From NCBI GenBank assembly GCA_951799405.1, contig OX637361.1:11320170-11384169 (forward strand): DNA of 64,000 bases, read 5' to 3'. Both the position numbers and the translations under genes were made by a program. Below are positions 1-11,852 of this stretch, piece after piece. Below the pieces are notes generated by a model, which saw nothing but the letters and a program-made list of their open reading frames with translations, made no database searches and was not told where the DNA came from. The stretch's first letter is position 1. Each line of letters starts with the position of its first letter. This DNA is from Agapetus fuscipes. Taxonomy: Eukaryota > Arthropoda > Insecta > Trichoptera > Glossosomatidae.

Positions 1-1071
1 CTGTCAAATGATTTGAATTTAGAACTCACTTCTTCTTTTCACCAGCAAGCTGTTATGAGGATGACTACTATATTACTGAAATTGTGTAATGGAAGTGTTG
101 CACAGACGTCTGCACATGAATCGGTATTTATAAAAGTGTGACATCGCACTACCGGGTTGCTTGGAAAAAAAGAAAACAAATATTTTTTTATTGGTTGACA
201 AGGACTGTAGTTTCATAAAAATGTGACGATTACCCGCGAAAAAGTCCATTTGCCTTTACCCAATACACGCGTTTGCTAAAAACCAATTAAAACCTGTACT
301 TTTTCTTATAGGTAGTAAGCGTGCGTAATTGACCTAGAAAAAATTGTGTCGTCACCCGGCCGGGTGCTACGGAAAATGCAAACAAATACTTTGTTATTGC
401 TTGCTAAGAATGACATCCCCAAAGGAGACAGACTTGGCTCGCCCAGGAAAAAAATGCATATTCAAAAAAATTCTGACCTCATTCAAAATGACAGTCCTGT
501 CATTTTTTTTCCCCAAATCTTTAATGGACGCTCATTTTTTGTTTTGTTGATAATCTGATTCTGCAGAATACTCTTTCTAGCAAGTAGGCAATCCACTGCT
601 AAACCATATTTTTTTCAGATTCTCACAAAATTTTTGAATCTATATTTTTTGTCAGCGGGTAAAATGTCATGCTTATATGGGACTACAATCTGCCTATTTG
701 TCTGCCTTTGCCCTAAATTTCAAGATCGAATTTCTAGATCGGTCGAATGACGTCACAATTTTGTCTTTGTAAATTGTCGCGCGGATCTTATTGTAAAAAA
801 ACATATTTTGAAATACTCCCTTTCAACCCTTCGAGTATGCCCTGACACTAATGACCCGCATAAATTTTTTAACCCCTTTTTAATTTACCCTTATTTCGTT
901 CACGTATTGCGCTTACATTCAGCATTAAATAAAAAACCTTTTTAAAACTCGGACATTTTATCCCTTTCGTTCCTTTTTATCCCTAATGGTTCGTTATTTC
1001 TCCCTATCTTTTCCCGTTCAAGAATTTGGTATCTAAGAAGCTTTTTTTAAATAAATTTATTATTTATTATT
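1..1071. other. AT-rich intergenic stretch
   Basis: No gene recognised. Two degraded copies of dispersed repeat F lie here (about 138-260 and 342-600); the second shares its 482-595 part with 35238-35358. Short reading frames near 344-558 lie inside the repeat and show no protein-like composition. The rest is T-rich, featureless sequence. Confidence 0.6.
342..600 (+). repeat. Dispersed repeat F copy
   Basis: It matches the pattern seen at 18770-18945, 36290-36400 and 36795-36930: a GTGACGTCAC-like start, 'GTTGCTAGGAAAA', 'AACAAATATT', then 'GCTCGCCAAGAAAAAA'. The downstream part (482-595) matches 35238-35358. No coding capacity and no clear terminal repeats; probably an old non-autonomous element. 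Confidence 0.55.
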
Positions 1072-1308
1072 CCTTGACTTATAGGTTGGTGTGAGGTTGA
1101 CCATCCATACTGTACAAAATGGTTCACTGTACCCTGTGTCAGGGAAGGTCGGCAAAAGTTGCAGGGTTTATTTCATTTGAGTTTTGGATTTTATTTGTAA
1201 GTACACATTTAGCATTTATAAGCGCGAACTACACTTGTTTGTTTGCGGGCATGCATTTGAAATGAGCTTTAAATGTTAATATATATCTTTGCAACTTAGA
1301 TTATAGAT
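1072..1308 (+). repeat. Repeat C copy 1
   Basis: It starts at CCTTGACTTATAGGTTGG, contains the conserved block around 'TGTACCCTGTGTCAGGGAAGG', and ends at 'GCAACTTAGATTATAGATT'. The same order of blocks recurs about 19 times in this window in both orientations. Near full length. Confidence 0.85.
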
Positions 1309-1620
1309 TTGTTTTATGGTTACACCAACTTATGAACTGATCCTGAAAAAATATAAGATACAACAGAACAAATCGGACTACGAGGACATGGTTTTTAGTT
1401 TGGTCCATCCTGCTGAAATAGTTTGCCTTTGGAGTTGATAATAAAGTTTAATGTGGGGCAAAGTTTAAGGAAGTTACTTAAGACACATATTTTGTTTCAT
1501 AGAAGCTCCAACATATAAACGCACCCTTGAGGGGGCTAGTGCCATTAAATGTACAAATATAAGATTGGTCAATTATTAATAATTCGATTATCATTTGATT
1601 TTCATTTGGTTTCCGATTCC

Positions 1621-1934
1621 GGTCGATAGCTCAGTTGGTAGAGTGCTTGCATTCTACGCCGAGAGCTCGGGTTCGAATCCAGCCGAGGGTGTCAGAAACA
1701 ATTTCCCGTTTCGGTGTTTCTTACAACTTTAAATCAAAAAATCGGCAAGGTTTACTCAGCCTTCACAAGAAATGAGTACCAGCCTCCTCGGGAGCTGGGA
1801 AACCCCCTACTTCACTTAAGTTATTGACATAAGGCCGGCCCCCTTACCTGTAAAACTAAATAGGTTCACTCGCTATACAATCCCTTCGGGGATAACGCGG
1901 CAAGAAGTTACGCTATATGTGTAGCTAAGGTGCG
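1621..1934 (+). mobile_element. tRNA-derived SINE-A, near full length
   Basis: The 5' head looks like a tRNA: an A box 'TAGCTCAGTTGGTAGAGTG' and a B box 'GGTTCGAATCC' at normal spacing. The roughly 240 bp tRNA-unrelated body holds 'GGCAAGGTTTACTCAGCC' and 'CCCTTCGGGGATAACGCGG'. Near-identical copies are at 46844-47166 and 51727-52046. The shared body shows this is a SINE and not a functional tRNA gene. Confidence 0.85.
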
Positions 1935-2031
1935 TTTTTTTCCCCGACATATAGCTCAGTCGTTTTATACTTTCTATATCTACTTTTTCATTGAAGGGCT
2001 AGTGCCTGAATCCAAGTTTTTTTTTTTTTGT

Positions 2032-2232
2032 AAATAGATTTGTGGAAAGGAATGCAATCCACCAACCTATTTTGCGTGGCCAGTTGTTTTCATGCGAAAG
2101 CAGAAGCTTGTGTGCATGCAACGGCATCTGTTGAACCAGGGTCGAAGTTATCGTCGCGGGTTCGAACCAACGTTGTCCGGTTCCAAATAACCTGACTTGA
2201 TCCCCGCGGCCATAACACCGTCTATCAGACAA
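2032..2232 (-). mobile_element. SINE-D copy, reverse orientation
   Basis: The reverse complement reads GGTGTTATGGCCGCGGGGAT through a B-box-like 'GGTTCGAACC', then 'CAACAGATGCCGTTGCATGC', ending in an oligo-A-like tract. The same unit is at 15779-15975 and 39868-40070. A tRNA-like head is inferred from the B box. Confidence 0.7.
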
Positions 2233-3451
2233 CTAAATCAGACATGGTTTCCTCTTTCGATGTTTTATCTTCAATTTTGCTTAGGTAAGAAAAAAAAGTT
2301 CGCAAAAGGCGACTTCCATTAGGTACCTGTTAAAATAAAATCTAGTGTTTACGAAATTCTTCGCTTCAAAAATATAGGGATAAAAAGTTGCATGGCTAAT
2401 GTTCCACTTAGGTTCGTTTTTTTTTTACAAAAAAAACGATAAGAGCTCTGTCTAGTATTTGATTTATTTCTTAGAAGATCCAACAATACAAAAAATACTA
2501 CTAATTACTTATTTTCCACGAGTTGTAAAATTGCCAACGTGGCGTCAAACTTTTCTTATTTCTCCATACCTCAAAAAACGTTTCGGATTCGCTTCACCGG
2601 CCACTTTATTGAAGCATGGCAGCGACACTTTTTTGCCGATCGCAATGTAATTCGTTTGTAACTGCCGATATTGCCTGTGACGCCTGTATGCAGGTACACG
2701 GCCCACCGCACAAAGCAATGCTCCACTTGTAATACAGACCAGAGATCAAGGCAGGGAGATGGGAGGAAATACCGTGGTAAGATGGGAAAACCGGCAAACT
2801 GGTGAAAGAGAGGTTTAAATGAGCCAAAAGGGTTAGTATCACACGTCGTAAATACGTGGCTCATCTACCGCCTGAAGCGAATTCCTACAAAATATTGCTT
2901 CGTGGATCACCTATGGTCTATGGATCAAATAGTTTGTGGAGAACACTGTTAGTGATTGACCTTGTTGAGACATCGCGTAAATTCTAGTATTGTTAAGGGG
3001 TCCCTTGACTAGTAAATAGTAATCTATGACAAGGAGATTATGACAAATTTGTGAAAAGGTTGCTTGAATAGTGGATATCGGATTAATTTGTCGATAGGCA
3101 GGAAGACAACCTGTATGATTAATGGCACTGAGAGGTCACTAAATGGACAAGTATTTTACTAGCTGAGAACAAGTGGGAGAGTTGTCAAAGAATTTAAAAC
3201 AAAATGGGTGTGCAAGTAAGGAAAACATTGGTTAGAAAATGGTTGATGAGATTTTAATTTTGGATGGTTAACAAAATTTAAACACACCGATCTCTTTGAT
3301 TGGCTTGATTGGGGATGCGCGAAATTGAGAGCAGAGGTTGCGAGACTTTTTGCTACGTAAGTGGGTGAGACAGACTCTGCAATTCATGATGGTATTTTAG
3401 CCCTTATTTTAGCTGACATCGCAGATCCGAGACCAAAGTGATCGAAATAAC
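2233..3451. other. Intergenic stretch, nothing recognised
   Basis: No family or repeat of this window was recognised. A minus-strand frame at 2571-2864 is open for 97 codons but has no start context, splice partners or domain-like composition, and I do not regard it as a gene. Confidence 0.5.
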
Positions 3452-3698
3452 CTAACCTAATCTTATCTAAGTTGCAAAGATTGTAACATTAAGGATTTAC
3501 ATTACATGCATTTTTACAAGCAGTCACGTATAAGTTCGCCCTTAAACATGCCACATTTGGACTTACAATATAAAAACCCAAATCTCACAAGAACATACAC
3601 CCGCAACTCTTGCCGACCTTTCCTGAAACAGGGTCGACATTGGCAAAGTGAACCATTTTCTACAGGTGGTCAGCCACATACCAACCTATAAGTCAAAG
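3452..3698 (-). repeat. Repeat C copy 2
   Basis: Reverse-oriented copy from the tail side (CTAATCTTATCTAAGTTGC) to 'ACCAACCTATAAGTCAAAG'. Contains the conserved 'CTCTTGCCGACCTTTCCTGA' block. Confidence 0.85.
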
Positions 3699-4200
3699 AA
3701 AATAACTACACACATTTTTTAAATCAACAAATAATAATATGTAAAGAACAATGATCCAAAATAATATCAAAAGCATTTTAATTGTTGTCGCGTGTATGAC
3801 ACATTCTCCATAAAATGATGTAACAAGTTGGTGTCAGTCGATCACAGATTGTATCCATGTGAAGATGTTGTTTTGGTGACCAAGACCACAATTCTGGAAT
3901 CGGGGTCTGCACAATACCAGCATTGTCATTGCAAGGCCCTGCAGTGTGATCCCGCTGAAATTAGTTTACGCTGTTTGGTCGAGTGTTGGCGGTACAGGCA
4001 TCCCGATCAGCTGCAACTCAGTTGGAGCCTATCGCCCAGCTTACTTACTTACGTACTTTTGGATTTGCTTAATTTCCCAACTGTCCCACTTGCCCCCAGA
4101 TGCGTACTCGGTTTTGCATAAATGCAATAAAAACGATTGTATTTTTAGCAAGATCGATCGAGTGTGAAAAAAAGTCTATTTATTTTTACGGAATCGCAGT
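3699..4200. other. Upstream region of the secreted-protein gene
   Basis: No gene recognised. The 3830-4060 part is less AT-rich and ends in a CTTACTTACTTAC run, which suggests an old repeat tail. The core promoter of the next gene begins just downstream. Confidence 0.45.
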
Positions 4201-4207
4201 ATGGACG

Positions 4208-4214
4208 TATAAAT
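4208..4214 (+). promoter_or_regulatory. TATA box of the secreted-protein gene
   Basis: TATAAAT lies 55-61 bp upstream of the ATG at 4269, which would put transcription start near 4238 and leave a short 5' leader. The position and consensus agree with a core promoter for a strongly expressed structural or secreted protein. No transcript evidence. Confidence 0.6.
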
Positions 4215-4268
4215 AGTTTGTTAGCGGTTTCGGCCGCACAATGAGGTTTTAGTTTCCACAGAGCAAAC

Positions 4269-7200
4269 ATGAAGATCGACACCAATATTTGTGTGCAGGT
4301 TAGAAAAAGTGACAACATTAAACAAATAATCATATTCAACTTTCTTACAAATAAGCGCGTGTGATTTTTTTTTTCTTGTGGTTGACTTATACTTTTTAGT
4401 GTTTGAAAGTTAAAAAAAAAATAATAACAGTGACATATTAACAAACAATCCTTATTTTTTCATGACTCTTTAAAAAAACTTACGCAGTTTTATTGAGCCA
4501 GTATTAATGTTTTTGAACTGATACAAAATTGACTGAGTATTGTCAATTTACAAAAATAAATTATTTGTTAATTTAACTACACACAATACTTCTTTTTACT
4601 TTTTTCCCATGGGTAACTTAATTAAAATCTTTTTCTTGGTCTTAAATTATCTATCTTTCTGGGTATTGAAAATCATGTAGAGTATTATCATTTTATTGGT
4701 TGTTTATCAGAAAAGAGATGAAAAATTAATCCAATTTTCCTTTCTTCGCATTAGCAATTAGCCTTTCATCGCATTTCATCTGACTTGAAGCCAACCTTTT
4801 GGAATAATTTATTATACAAAATATGGAATGTTGTACGTCTCTTATTATAAATCAAGATGATGAAAAAGTACAGTTTTCACAATAATATAACTCACAAAAA
4901 TCAATTGCCATTAAACCTGCAACCCTCCTGCAATCAATTGCCTTTTCAACTCTCGGTCTGTCATCAAATTTATCTTTTTGTCTCTTCCAGATGTCCCTGG
5001 TGCTGTTGGGCGTGGTGTCATCAGTCCGGGCGCTTCGTGCCGACAGCTCACGAGGCTCCAGAGGTCTCTCCAGGGCAGGCCCCAGAGGAGAAGACCCCAT
5101 GGAAGCAGAGTCCACGGGCTCCTACGGAGACGCCAGCGTTCAAGCCAGCTCCAAATACTTCCAGTCAGATATTTCACTTATCTTTCTTCTCATACTTGCA
5201 TTACCTTAAATTACGGATAATCTACATGTGTATCGTTGGAGATTTTGTCATTTAATGCACCGATAAGGACAGCAAACTATTTAGATTGTGGCTTACAGAA
5301 ATCAAGGGTTTTATTGTGAAATGCCTTGACGTATGGAGCTGTGGAAAATACAAATGAATTAATGTCTCAAAGCCCTCTTAAGTCTAAACGGTTCATAAAA
5401 TCTTAACATTTTTAAGGTCTGCATTTTACAAAATCACTGATCATGAGAGGGATTATTTGTCAAAAATGTTTTCATTCAAACGGCATGGAAGATTTCTATG
5501 CCACCATAAAAATACGAGTACAAGCCCCCAACAGTACTATTCACAAAAAAACTAACCATAGATGATCCACGGATCAGCATATTTTTGAAATGAGAATTCA
5601 CTTAAGTGGTGGATGAGCCATGGATTTGCTATGTGTGAATAGCACCTTACGATTTCATTTCATGATACACAGTTACTCTTTTACATTTTAGAATACGTCT
5701 ACCGAAATTTTCAAGCCTTCTCTGTCTTGTGCAAACATAGTATTTTTTTCATGTAAGAAATATTTTTTAAAGATGCGACAGACTTGTGCGCCATGTGAAT
5801 CTCATTCATGAAAAGTTTAGTGAACCAAAACGGTGAAACAAAGGGGAAAATTTGATTCACTATTCCTTGACACGGACAAATTAAGCCTGTTGTATCAATA
5901 TTTACCAAAAACTTTTCAGTACCCCAAGTATACAACATACTAATTTACGCTCACATGTCGTGGGGAATAGAAAATGTATGAATGTTGACGTTTAAATTTA
6001 TGCTCAATGGAGGCGCTGTTAAATCTTTTGTACACCGATTCAATATCGCTTCCAGTGAGCGTAATTGGCAACGCAAACTTCGTTACACCATTTACCCTCA
6101 ACGACAAGTGAGCGTACTTTGTTTTTATACTAGGGTTAAGGGTCAAGTAAATAGCGTGACATCGATTCACAATTTTGACACAAAAACCTTTTTCATTTCA
6201 TATTATACGCTTAAGTGTTACTAATTTTCTTCATGGAATTACTTGTTTGATCTAGTTCTTTATATGCATCTATGGAGTGAAACAAAGGTGCTTTTATGTT
6301 TATAAAAAATACAGAGGTGAAATTTTTTATAGGGACTTTTTCAACCTCCAATTGTCCCCACACAAGATCGAGTTTGGGCATGTGTGCGAGAACCCAGACG
6401 AGTGGGAGCAACGCTACGAGAGCAAGGACCTAAAGAACCACAGGGACCAAGGAAAAGTAAACCCCTACACCCAGAAACCACCACTAACTGGTCCTTCGAG
6501 TGGGCGACAAAATGTGGAACCGAAATCAAAGATCGTTAGGAAATGGTAGCTTCAAAAACAATAGCAGAAAATGGTGAAATAATTATCAAATAAGAAACCA
6601 TAAACAATTATTTGCAGCGTTTATCCATGCAGGCCCGTACACTGGTTAGATACTGAAGCAATGAGGCCGGAACATTTTTGAATTTAAAACTTTTTTGTGG
6701 CGAGCAAACGTCAGTTCTGTACGGGACTGCCGTCCTTAGAAACCAATAACAAAATGTTTGAATGCCTCTTCCCTGGTAACCCAGCCAGCTGACGATACAA
6801 TATTGTCTTTGTTAATCCACGTGCGGACCTTGTTAAAAATATTTTTACTTTGTATTTAAAATAACTCGTTAAAAATGAACTTCAGTTCTAACAATGCCTC
6901 AAATTGAACCATAGATGTCAATTTTAAATCTGAATTTCACGGTTAAATGCATTTTGCATACATTTATTTATTTACCTGCTTGCTTGTTTTTTGTGTAGCA
7001 TGAGTTCTCAATGTGTAAATTCAGATGAAACCTTCTTATATACATATTTATTCGTATATTTTTGTTGATACAAACCAATAGTTTCTCATTCTGATCTTTG
7101 ATTTCGTTCACCACATTTTCTTATTCACTCTCGTTAACTTGAAAAATCTATTTAGACATAACTTTTAACATGGTGTTTTTCTCTTTCTTTTTCTTCTCTA

Positions 7201-9182
7201 TGTGCCTCGCTTCGGCCTCCTTCGTCTGGCATTAACCACTAACCACCTTCCCCTGGACTAACCACCGCTCATTGTCGCAACAATGGCCAACACATTTGTC
7301 GGACAGGTACGCCCATGTGCCGCACAAAGACCACTATGAGGCGGGACACAAAAGGGGCAACGACCACCACTTCATCGAGAGGCACGAGAAGGCCCACCCA
7401 AAGGCTGGCCAATTCAAAACCAAAGTATGACATATTCCATTTAACTTTATTTACAAAAAAAAAACAAATGACTATGATAATACGCAACTGATGATGATGA
7501 TGAAACTATTTCTACGTCAGATATCAAACAGCTGTAAGTTAAATGCAAAAAAAAATTTTGGGCTCCTTAAAATTTGTACTGGTTCACCCCACATTGTGGA
7601 GATCATGCCACTAAGAAAAGAAAAACAAAGACATTGTAATGATTTCACTATTCTTGTTTTTTTTTTAGAAAAAAAGACGGACTGCCAAAAAGGGTATTTA
7701 AACTTTAAATTGGTAGATTTTTATTTTTACATGTAGTACCTATGTAATAAAACTAAAAAGTATTAGCAATAATAAAAAAAAAACTTTTGTGGTTTATAGT
7801 CATGTAAGAATAATGTTTTCATTTCTTTACTTTCTTTTTGTATAACTTTAACTCAGCTCTTAGTTAATCTTTACTTTTTATTTACTTGGTATATTTTATT
7901 TCTTTTGATCCTTATCTAAGTCTTATACTAAAATATATAATTAAAATAACCTCTCTAAAGTATTATAACTTTTTCCTATTAAATATTTTAGTTGTCGTAA
8001 TACTTTTTTAAATATTAATTCGTAGTTTGATTTTTGATAACATATTTTTTTATACTAATTTTTTAAGTGACTTTTAACAAAGCTTACTGTATTTTTTATT
8101 CCTTATTTAGTCTTAAACTTCCGCGTACAACAGGAACAATTGTCAATTAATTTGTTTTGGCGACAAAAATAGTAAGTAGGCGCTTAACTTCAGGAAAATG
8201 AAAGAAAAAACTAAAATGGCTTAGAATATTATTTATGGATTTACTGAAAACATTTTAACATTTTTTGTTACAATTTCAAGTAACACGTGTCGAATACGCC
8301 ATAAAAAATAATAGAGAACAAAATAAAATAATATTAGAGACAACGTTTTGAAAAGCAATTTGAACGTGAAAAGAATAACTTTCTCTCACGGCTGTAAAAA
8401 AATGAAACTCGCTGCTACCGCAACTTAAACTATTAATTATTTTACAATTTGATCCATGAAAAAATATTTTACGATCACACTTTTAAAATTGAATGCATTT
8501 CTTTTGTTTACCTTTTGTGTAGAAATTTTTTCATTGTTGCGAATAAAATAGTGCACAATACGTTTTTTTTGTTGAGAAAAAATTTAGAATTTGGAGAGAG
8601 AAATAATTGTATTGAATATTTTTTAGAAAATAATTATTAATTTGTGACTCGATTTCCAACACTTTTGCATTTGAATATCGGGTAAATTATTTGTTTCATT
8701 TATAGTAGTGCGATGTTGTTGCTACTCATGTTTTTACTCATGTTGGTACCTATTTAAATAATGGGATTCCAAATTTAAAAATTCTGGTTGCCAAGAGAAA
8801 AAATATTTCCTCATTTTGCATTAGGTGTATGGTAGGTAGTTTTTTTGGACTCCCGGATAGATTCAAAGTTAAAAAAGCTAGTCTTCAAATGAGTTATCTA
8901 ATCATTTTAACAAAGTAAGAATAATTCATATAAATTTATGTTTAGGTACGTTGGGGAGACAAGAAAGGAGGATACGGTGAACACTATTGGGATTACAACC
9001 ACGCTGGACACGGTGACAACCATGATGAAGGAAGCGAGGCCGTAGCAGATTTCCAGGAATCTGAGGAGACCATCCCAAGATCCAAGCGCCAACCTCATAT
9101 GGACCTGATGCTGGACCCTTCCAGTGGACACGTGGTGGACCAAATCAGCGGGAGGAAATACTATCTGCAGCCAGTCTACTAA
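4269..9182 (+). CDS. Secreted His/Tyr-rich protein, alternatively spliced, family not recognised
   Basis: Exons: 4269-4298, 4991-5163, then either 6333-6456 or 7307-7424, then 8946-9182. All joins keep frame (exon 2 ends phase 2; both alternatives begin with one base completing a Gln codon and end phase 0). Products are 187 or 185 aa. Residues 1 to about 24 form a signal peptide (hydrophobic core SLVLLGVVSSV), so the protein is probably secreted. The variable segment (from residue 69) and the last exon are rich in His, Tyr, Trp, Gly and charged residues, with blocks such as WGDKKGGYGEHYWDYNHAGHG. An RSKR furin-type site is near residues 154-157 of the 187-aa form, leaving a 30-aa tail. I do not recognise the family; the composition resembles insect extracellular or cuticle-associated proteins, but that is inference. 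A TATA box lies at 4208 and a polyadenylation signal at 9792. Confidence 0.75.
5946..6116. repeat. Small inverted-repeat element in intron 2
   Basis: The left end TACGCTCACATGTCGTGGGG pairs with the right end CAACGACAAGTGAGCGTA, with about 17 of 20 positions matching in inverted orientation. Total about 171 bp with no coding capacity, so MITE-like. No target duplication identified. Confidence 0.5.
6333..6456 (+). other. Alternative exon 3a of the secreted-protein gene
   Basis: 124 nt, between a 'TTTTTTATAG' acceptor and a 'GTAAAC' donor, coding 41 residues after the split Gln. The core HKIEFGH...NPDEWEQRYE aligns with exon 3b (HKDHYEAGH...NDHHFIERHE), with about 10 of 32 identical positions. 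It has the same phase 2 entry and phase 0 exit as 3b, and has one cysteine that 3b lacks. Confidence 0.7.
6657..6800 (-). repeat. Repeat F copy, reverse orientation
   Basis: Contains 'GGCGAGCAAACGTCAGT', 'GGGACTGCCGTCC' and 'CCAATAACAAAAT', which are the reverse complements of blocks in the copies at 18770 and 36795. It lies in the intron between the two alternative exons. Confidence 0.5.
7307..7424 (+). other. Alternative exon 3b of the secreted-protein gene
   Basis: 118 nt after acceptor 'TTTGTCGGACAG'. No AG occurs in the preceding roughly 100 nt, and CTAAC branch-site-like motifs lie at 7238 and 7256. The donor is 'GTATGA'. It encodes 39 residues (YAHVPHKDHYEAGHKRGND...). If spliced after exon 3a the frame shifts and stops within 11 codons (GTA CGC ... 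TGA), so both cannot be used in one full-length product. Confidence 0.75.
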
Positions 9183-9791
9183 AAATATAACCTAACCTCA
9201 AATGACACTGACGCATAAAAATCAATTCAATACCTATGGCCAACGTTGAATCAATTGATTCCAATTTTGAATTTAAATACCCTCCATAAAATATAGCATT
9301 CAGAATTCTAACTTGCATGTTGGCAATTCCGATTCGAAGGAATTTGAATTTGGAATACCTAAACTATATAGGTATTGATAAAATATCCCTACTTCGTGCA
9401 TGTTTGTCATTTTCCTGTTGATTTTTCGTTTTGTTGTTTTATCATCATGTGATAATTTATTTGACTTATAAATATTTTCTATTAATAACCTACTCTAGTG
9501 CCTTTTTCATAATTTCCATACTCTATCTCTCTTCTCTTCTTTTCTAACAAAATTCAACTTTCTTTTTCAACTTTCTTATTAGATTTATCTTATTTATTAG
9601 GTAGTGCATATTTTTACAAGCTTCTACAAATAAAACATAACTTTTCTTCTTCTTCTCCTCAATGCTTTTATACTTAACTAGAAATTTATCTGTACTTCTT
9701 CATTTATTTCCTCCTATTTTTCTTATACTAAAACTCTCTATCTGCATTTCAACTCTTGTAAATATCATAACACCTATACTATACAGAATGT

Positions 9792-9797
9792 AATAAA
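9792..9797 (+). terminator. Polyadenylation signal candidate
   Basis: AATAAA about 610 bp after the stop codon of the secreted-protein gene. An alternative AATAAA is at 9629-9634. Either could end the transcript. Confidence 0.45.
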
Positions 9798-9799
9798 AT

Positions 9800-11667
9800 A
9801 TTTTGAATATAAAAAATGTTGTTTTCTTATAAATATTTATTGATACACCCAATATCGAGTTTTTTTCATACAAAACAAGTATGTTTTCTGAGATCTTCTT
9901 TTCTTTCTTGTTTTATTCTTTTCACATACATTATAGATTGTAGATACATAATCGCCATTCGCTACAGTCATAGTAACGATGAAATGTAGTAAGCAAAATG
10001 GCAAGTATTCTTTATTTATATTTTCTTTTTATTTAGGTATTTCTTGCTCAATGTTGTAAAACGACCTTGAGGTGATATTAACCATAGGTAGGTAGGTACA
10101 TACCTATCTAAAAAATGGAAACAATGATAAATCAAATTCTCAATGTTTACACACATGTTAGTCGCCAATATATTCGTCAAATGTAGAGTCGAGCCAAAAA
10201 GAGCATTTTTATGTGAGATCGCGAATATGCTAGCAATTAGAATGTGCCTTACTATTTCCAGTGCAGAATCTTTGGACATTATGCAAATTTCAAAAGCACA
10301 CAATACGCCGACCTTTACAACCCTTCTTCAACCGACAGGTACCCCAAAACAGGTTTTCAAAAAAATAAAAAATGGTCAAAATTCAAAAGGGTGTCGCGTC
10401 CTTTTGAATGGGGGTCGTAGAATACCTCCCTATAAAGATTAACTTCCGAAATCTAGGGGCGCTTTTGTACTTACAACAAGACAAATAAAATACTTTCTTG
10501 TATTACATTTTTTAATAAAACCGGTCATCCTTTAATTTATTCACACAACTATCCCTTTGATGGACACGTTTTATTTTTACAAGCCATTTTAGACCCTATG
10601 AAAATTACATTTTAGGATCGAATTTGTGTGAAACATTACTCTTCCGGGTCGCGGGAATTTTTAGAAATAAAATGGCCAAAAGTGGTCTGTCCAGTTTTGC
10701 TTTGCTGGGAAACGTGATTTTGAAAAAAAGGGTATCTCAACGGTGGGTAATAAAATCCTAGACGCTTTTGAATTGAAGAGCATTGAAAACGTGTGCATGC
10801 ATTTAAAGTCCACGATTTTCTGACCTTCGAACTCGTATCCTAAGTAATTGTAACCCAAAAGTAACTTCAATTAAAAGGACCTAACCACCATATTGCACAA
10901 TACCATTGTCGATACTGAATTGAAGATCTCTTACGTCGTTTGGACTTTGGATGGTGAATTTCTCAAACAATTGCAAAATACTTTTTACGGTCTCAGATAA
11001 CGCAAATAAGGGTTGAAATTTTAGTGTGAAACGGAAATAAAAACGAAATTCATTGTTAAATAAAAAGATAAGACATTTATTTTGCAACGAATTTTCTAGA
11101 CTTGAAATAGGTGGGGATGGATTTGGGTTTCGTGTAAGGGACATTCATTTCCTGGAATAGTTCCACTTGTGACTTTGACACAAATACTAGTCAATACCTA
11201 CTCTGTGAAACTATTTCAATCATCATCAACATCATCATCGTCATCACGCTTTTCATCTCAAAAAACAAATAAAACACATTTGTTGATAAAAAGGTCAGTT
11301 GATTTTTATTTTCGAAAATATGCTACCTAATTTTGTTCCAATTTAAAACCTTTCAAGAATTTTTTTTTTTATAATTTGACTAAAAATTAAAAAGCGATAA
11401 ATGTTTTTTTTAAATAATTTACAAAATGGATTTGCTTCGCTGTTTGTTGTTATATAAGATTTAAAAAGTTTTTTAAATCCATTTCTGCAAATAATTGGAA
11501 AAATCTGAAAACTAAATTTTAATTTTAAAAAATATTTTATTGTTTCCTACATATTTTTTTAAATTTAGCCGGGGAAATAATACATAATATAATTTTAATT
11601 ACTTATAATTTCAATTCACTTCTGGTGGAATGTTTATTCTTAATTATTTTTTTACCTTGTTGAGTTT
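9800..11667. other. Convergent intergenic region
   Basis: Between the 3' ends of the secreted-protein gene (+) and arrestin (-). AT-rich, with a TAGGTAGGTAGGTACATACC microsatellite near 10088 and an (ATC)n-like run near 11218-11248. Frames at 10016-10442 and 10661-11144 show no domain-like composition. No gene recognised. Confidence 0.5.
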
Positions 11668-11678
11668 TTTATTTTTAT
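11668..11678 (-). terminator. Arrestin polyadenylation signals
   Basis: Two overlapping AATAAA hexamers on the minus strand about 175 bp past the arrestin stop codon. Further AATAAA copies overlap the stop itself (11848-11857). Which is used cannot be told. Confidence 0.4.
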
Positions 11679-11852
11679 TTTTTAATTTATTTTTCTCATT
11701 TTTTTTTGTATTTTTAATTTTTTTCCCCATCTCTCCTATTTATTTATAAAGCAGTTGTTGCGCTTCACAAGTTTTATTTTGGTGTTGCCATCTTTTAAAA
11801 CATCATTCCTAAGTTCTACCCGATTTGTTTTTTTTTATATTTAATTATTTAT

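Noticed and set aside
1621..1690. A tRNA gene (A and B boxes; also at 46844, 51727, 13709, 27154)
   Set aside because: Each tRNA-like head is followed by the same family-specific body of 200 bp or more in several copies, and the cloverleaf is imperfect. They are SINEs.
2571..2864. 97-codon minus-strand reading frame
   Set aside because: No start context, no splice partners, no domain-like composition; overlaps another unrelated frame.
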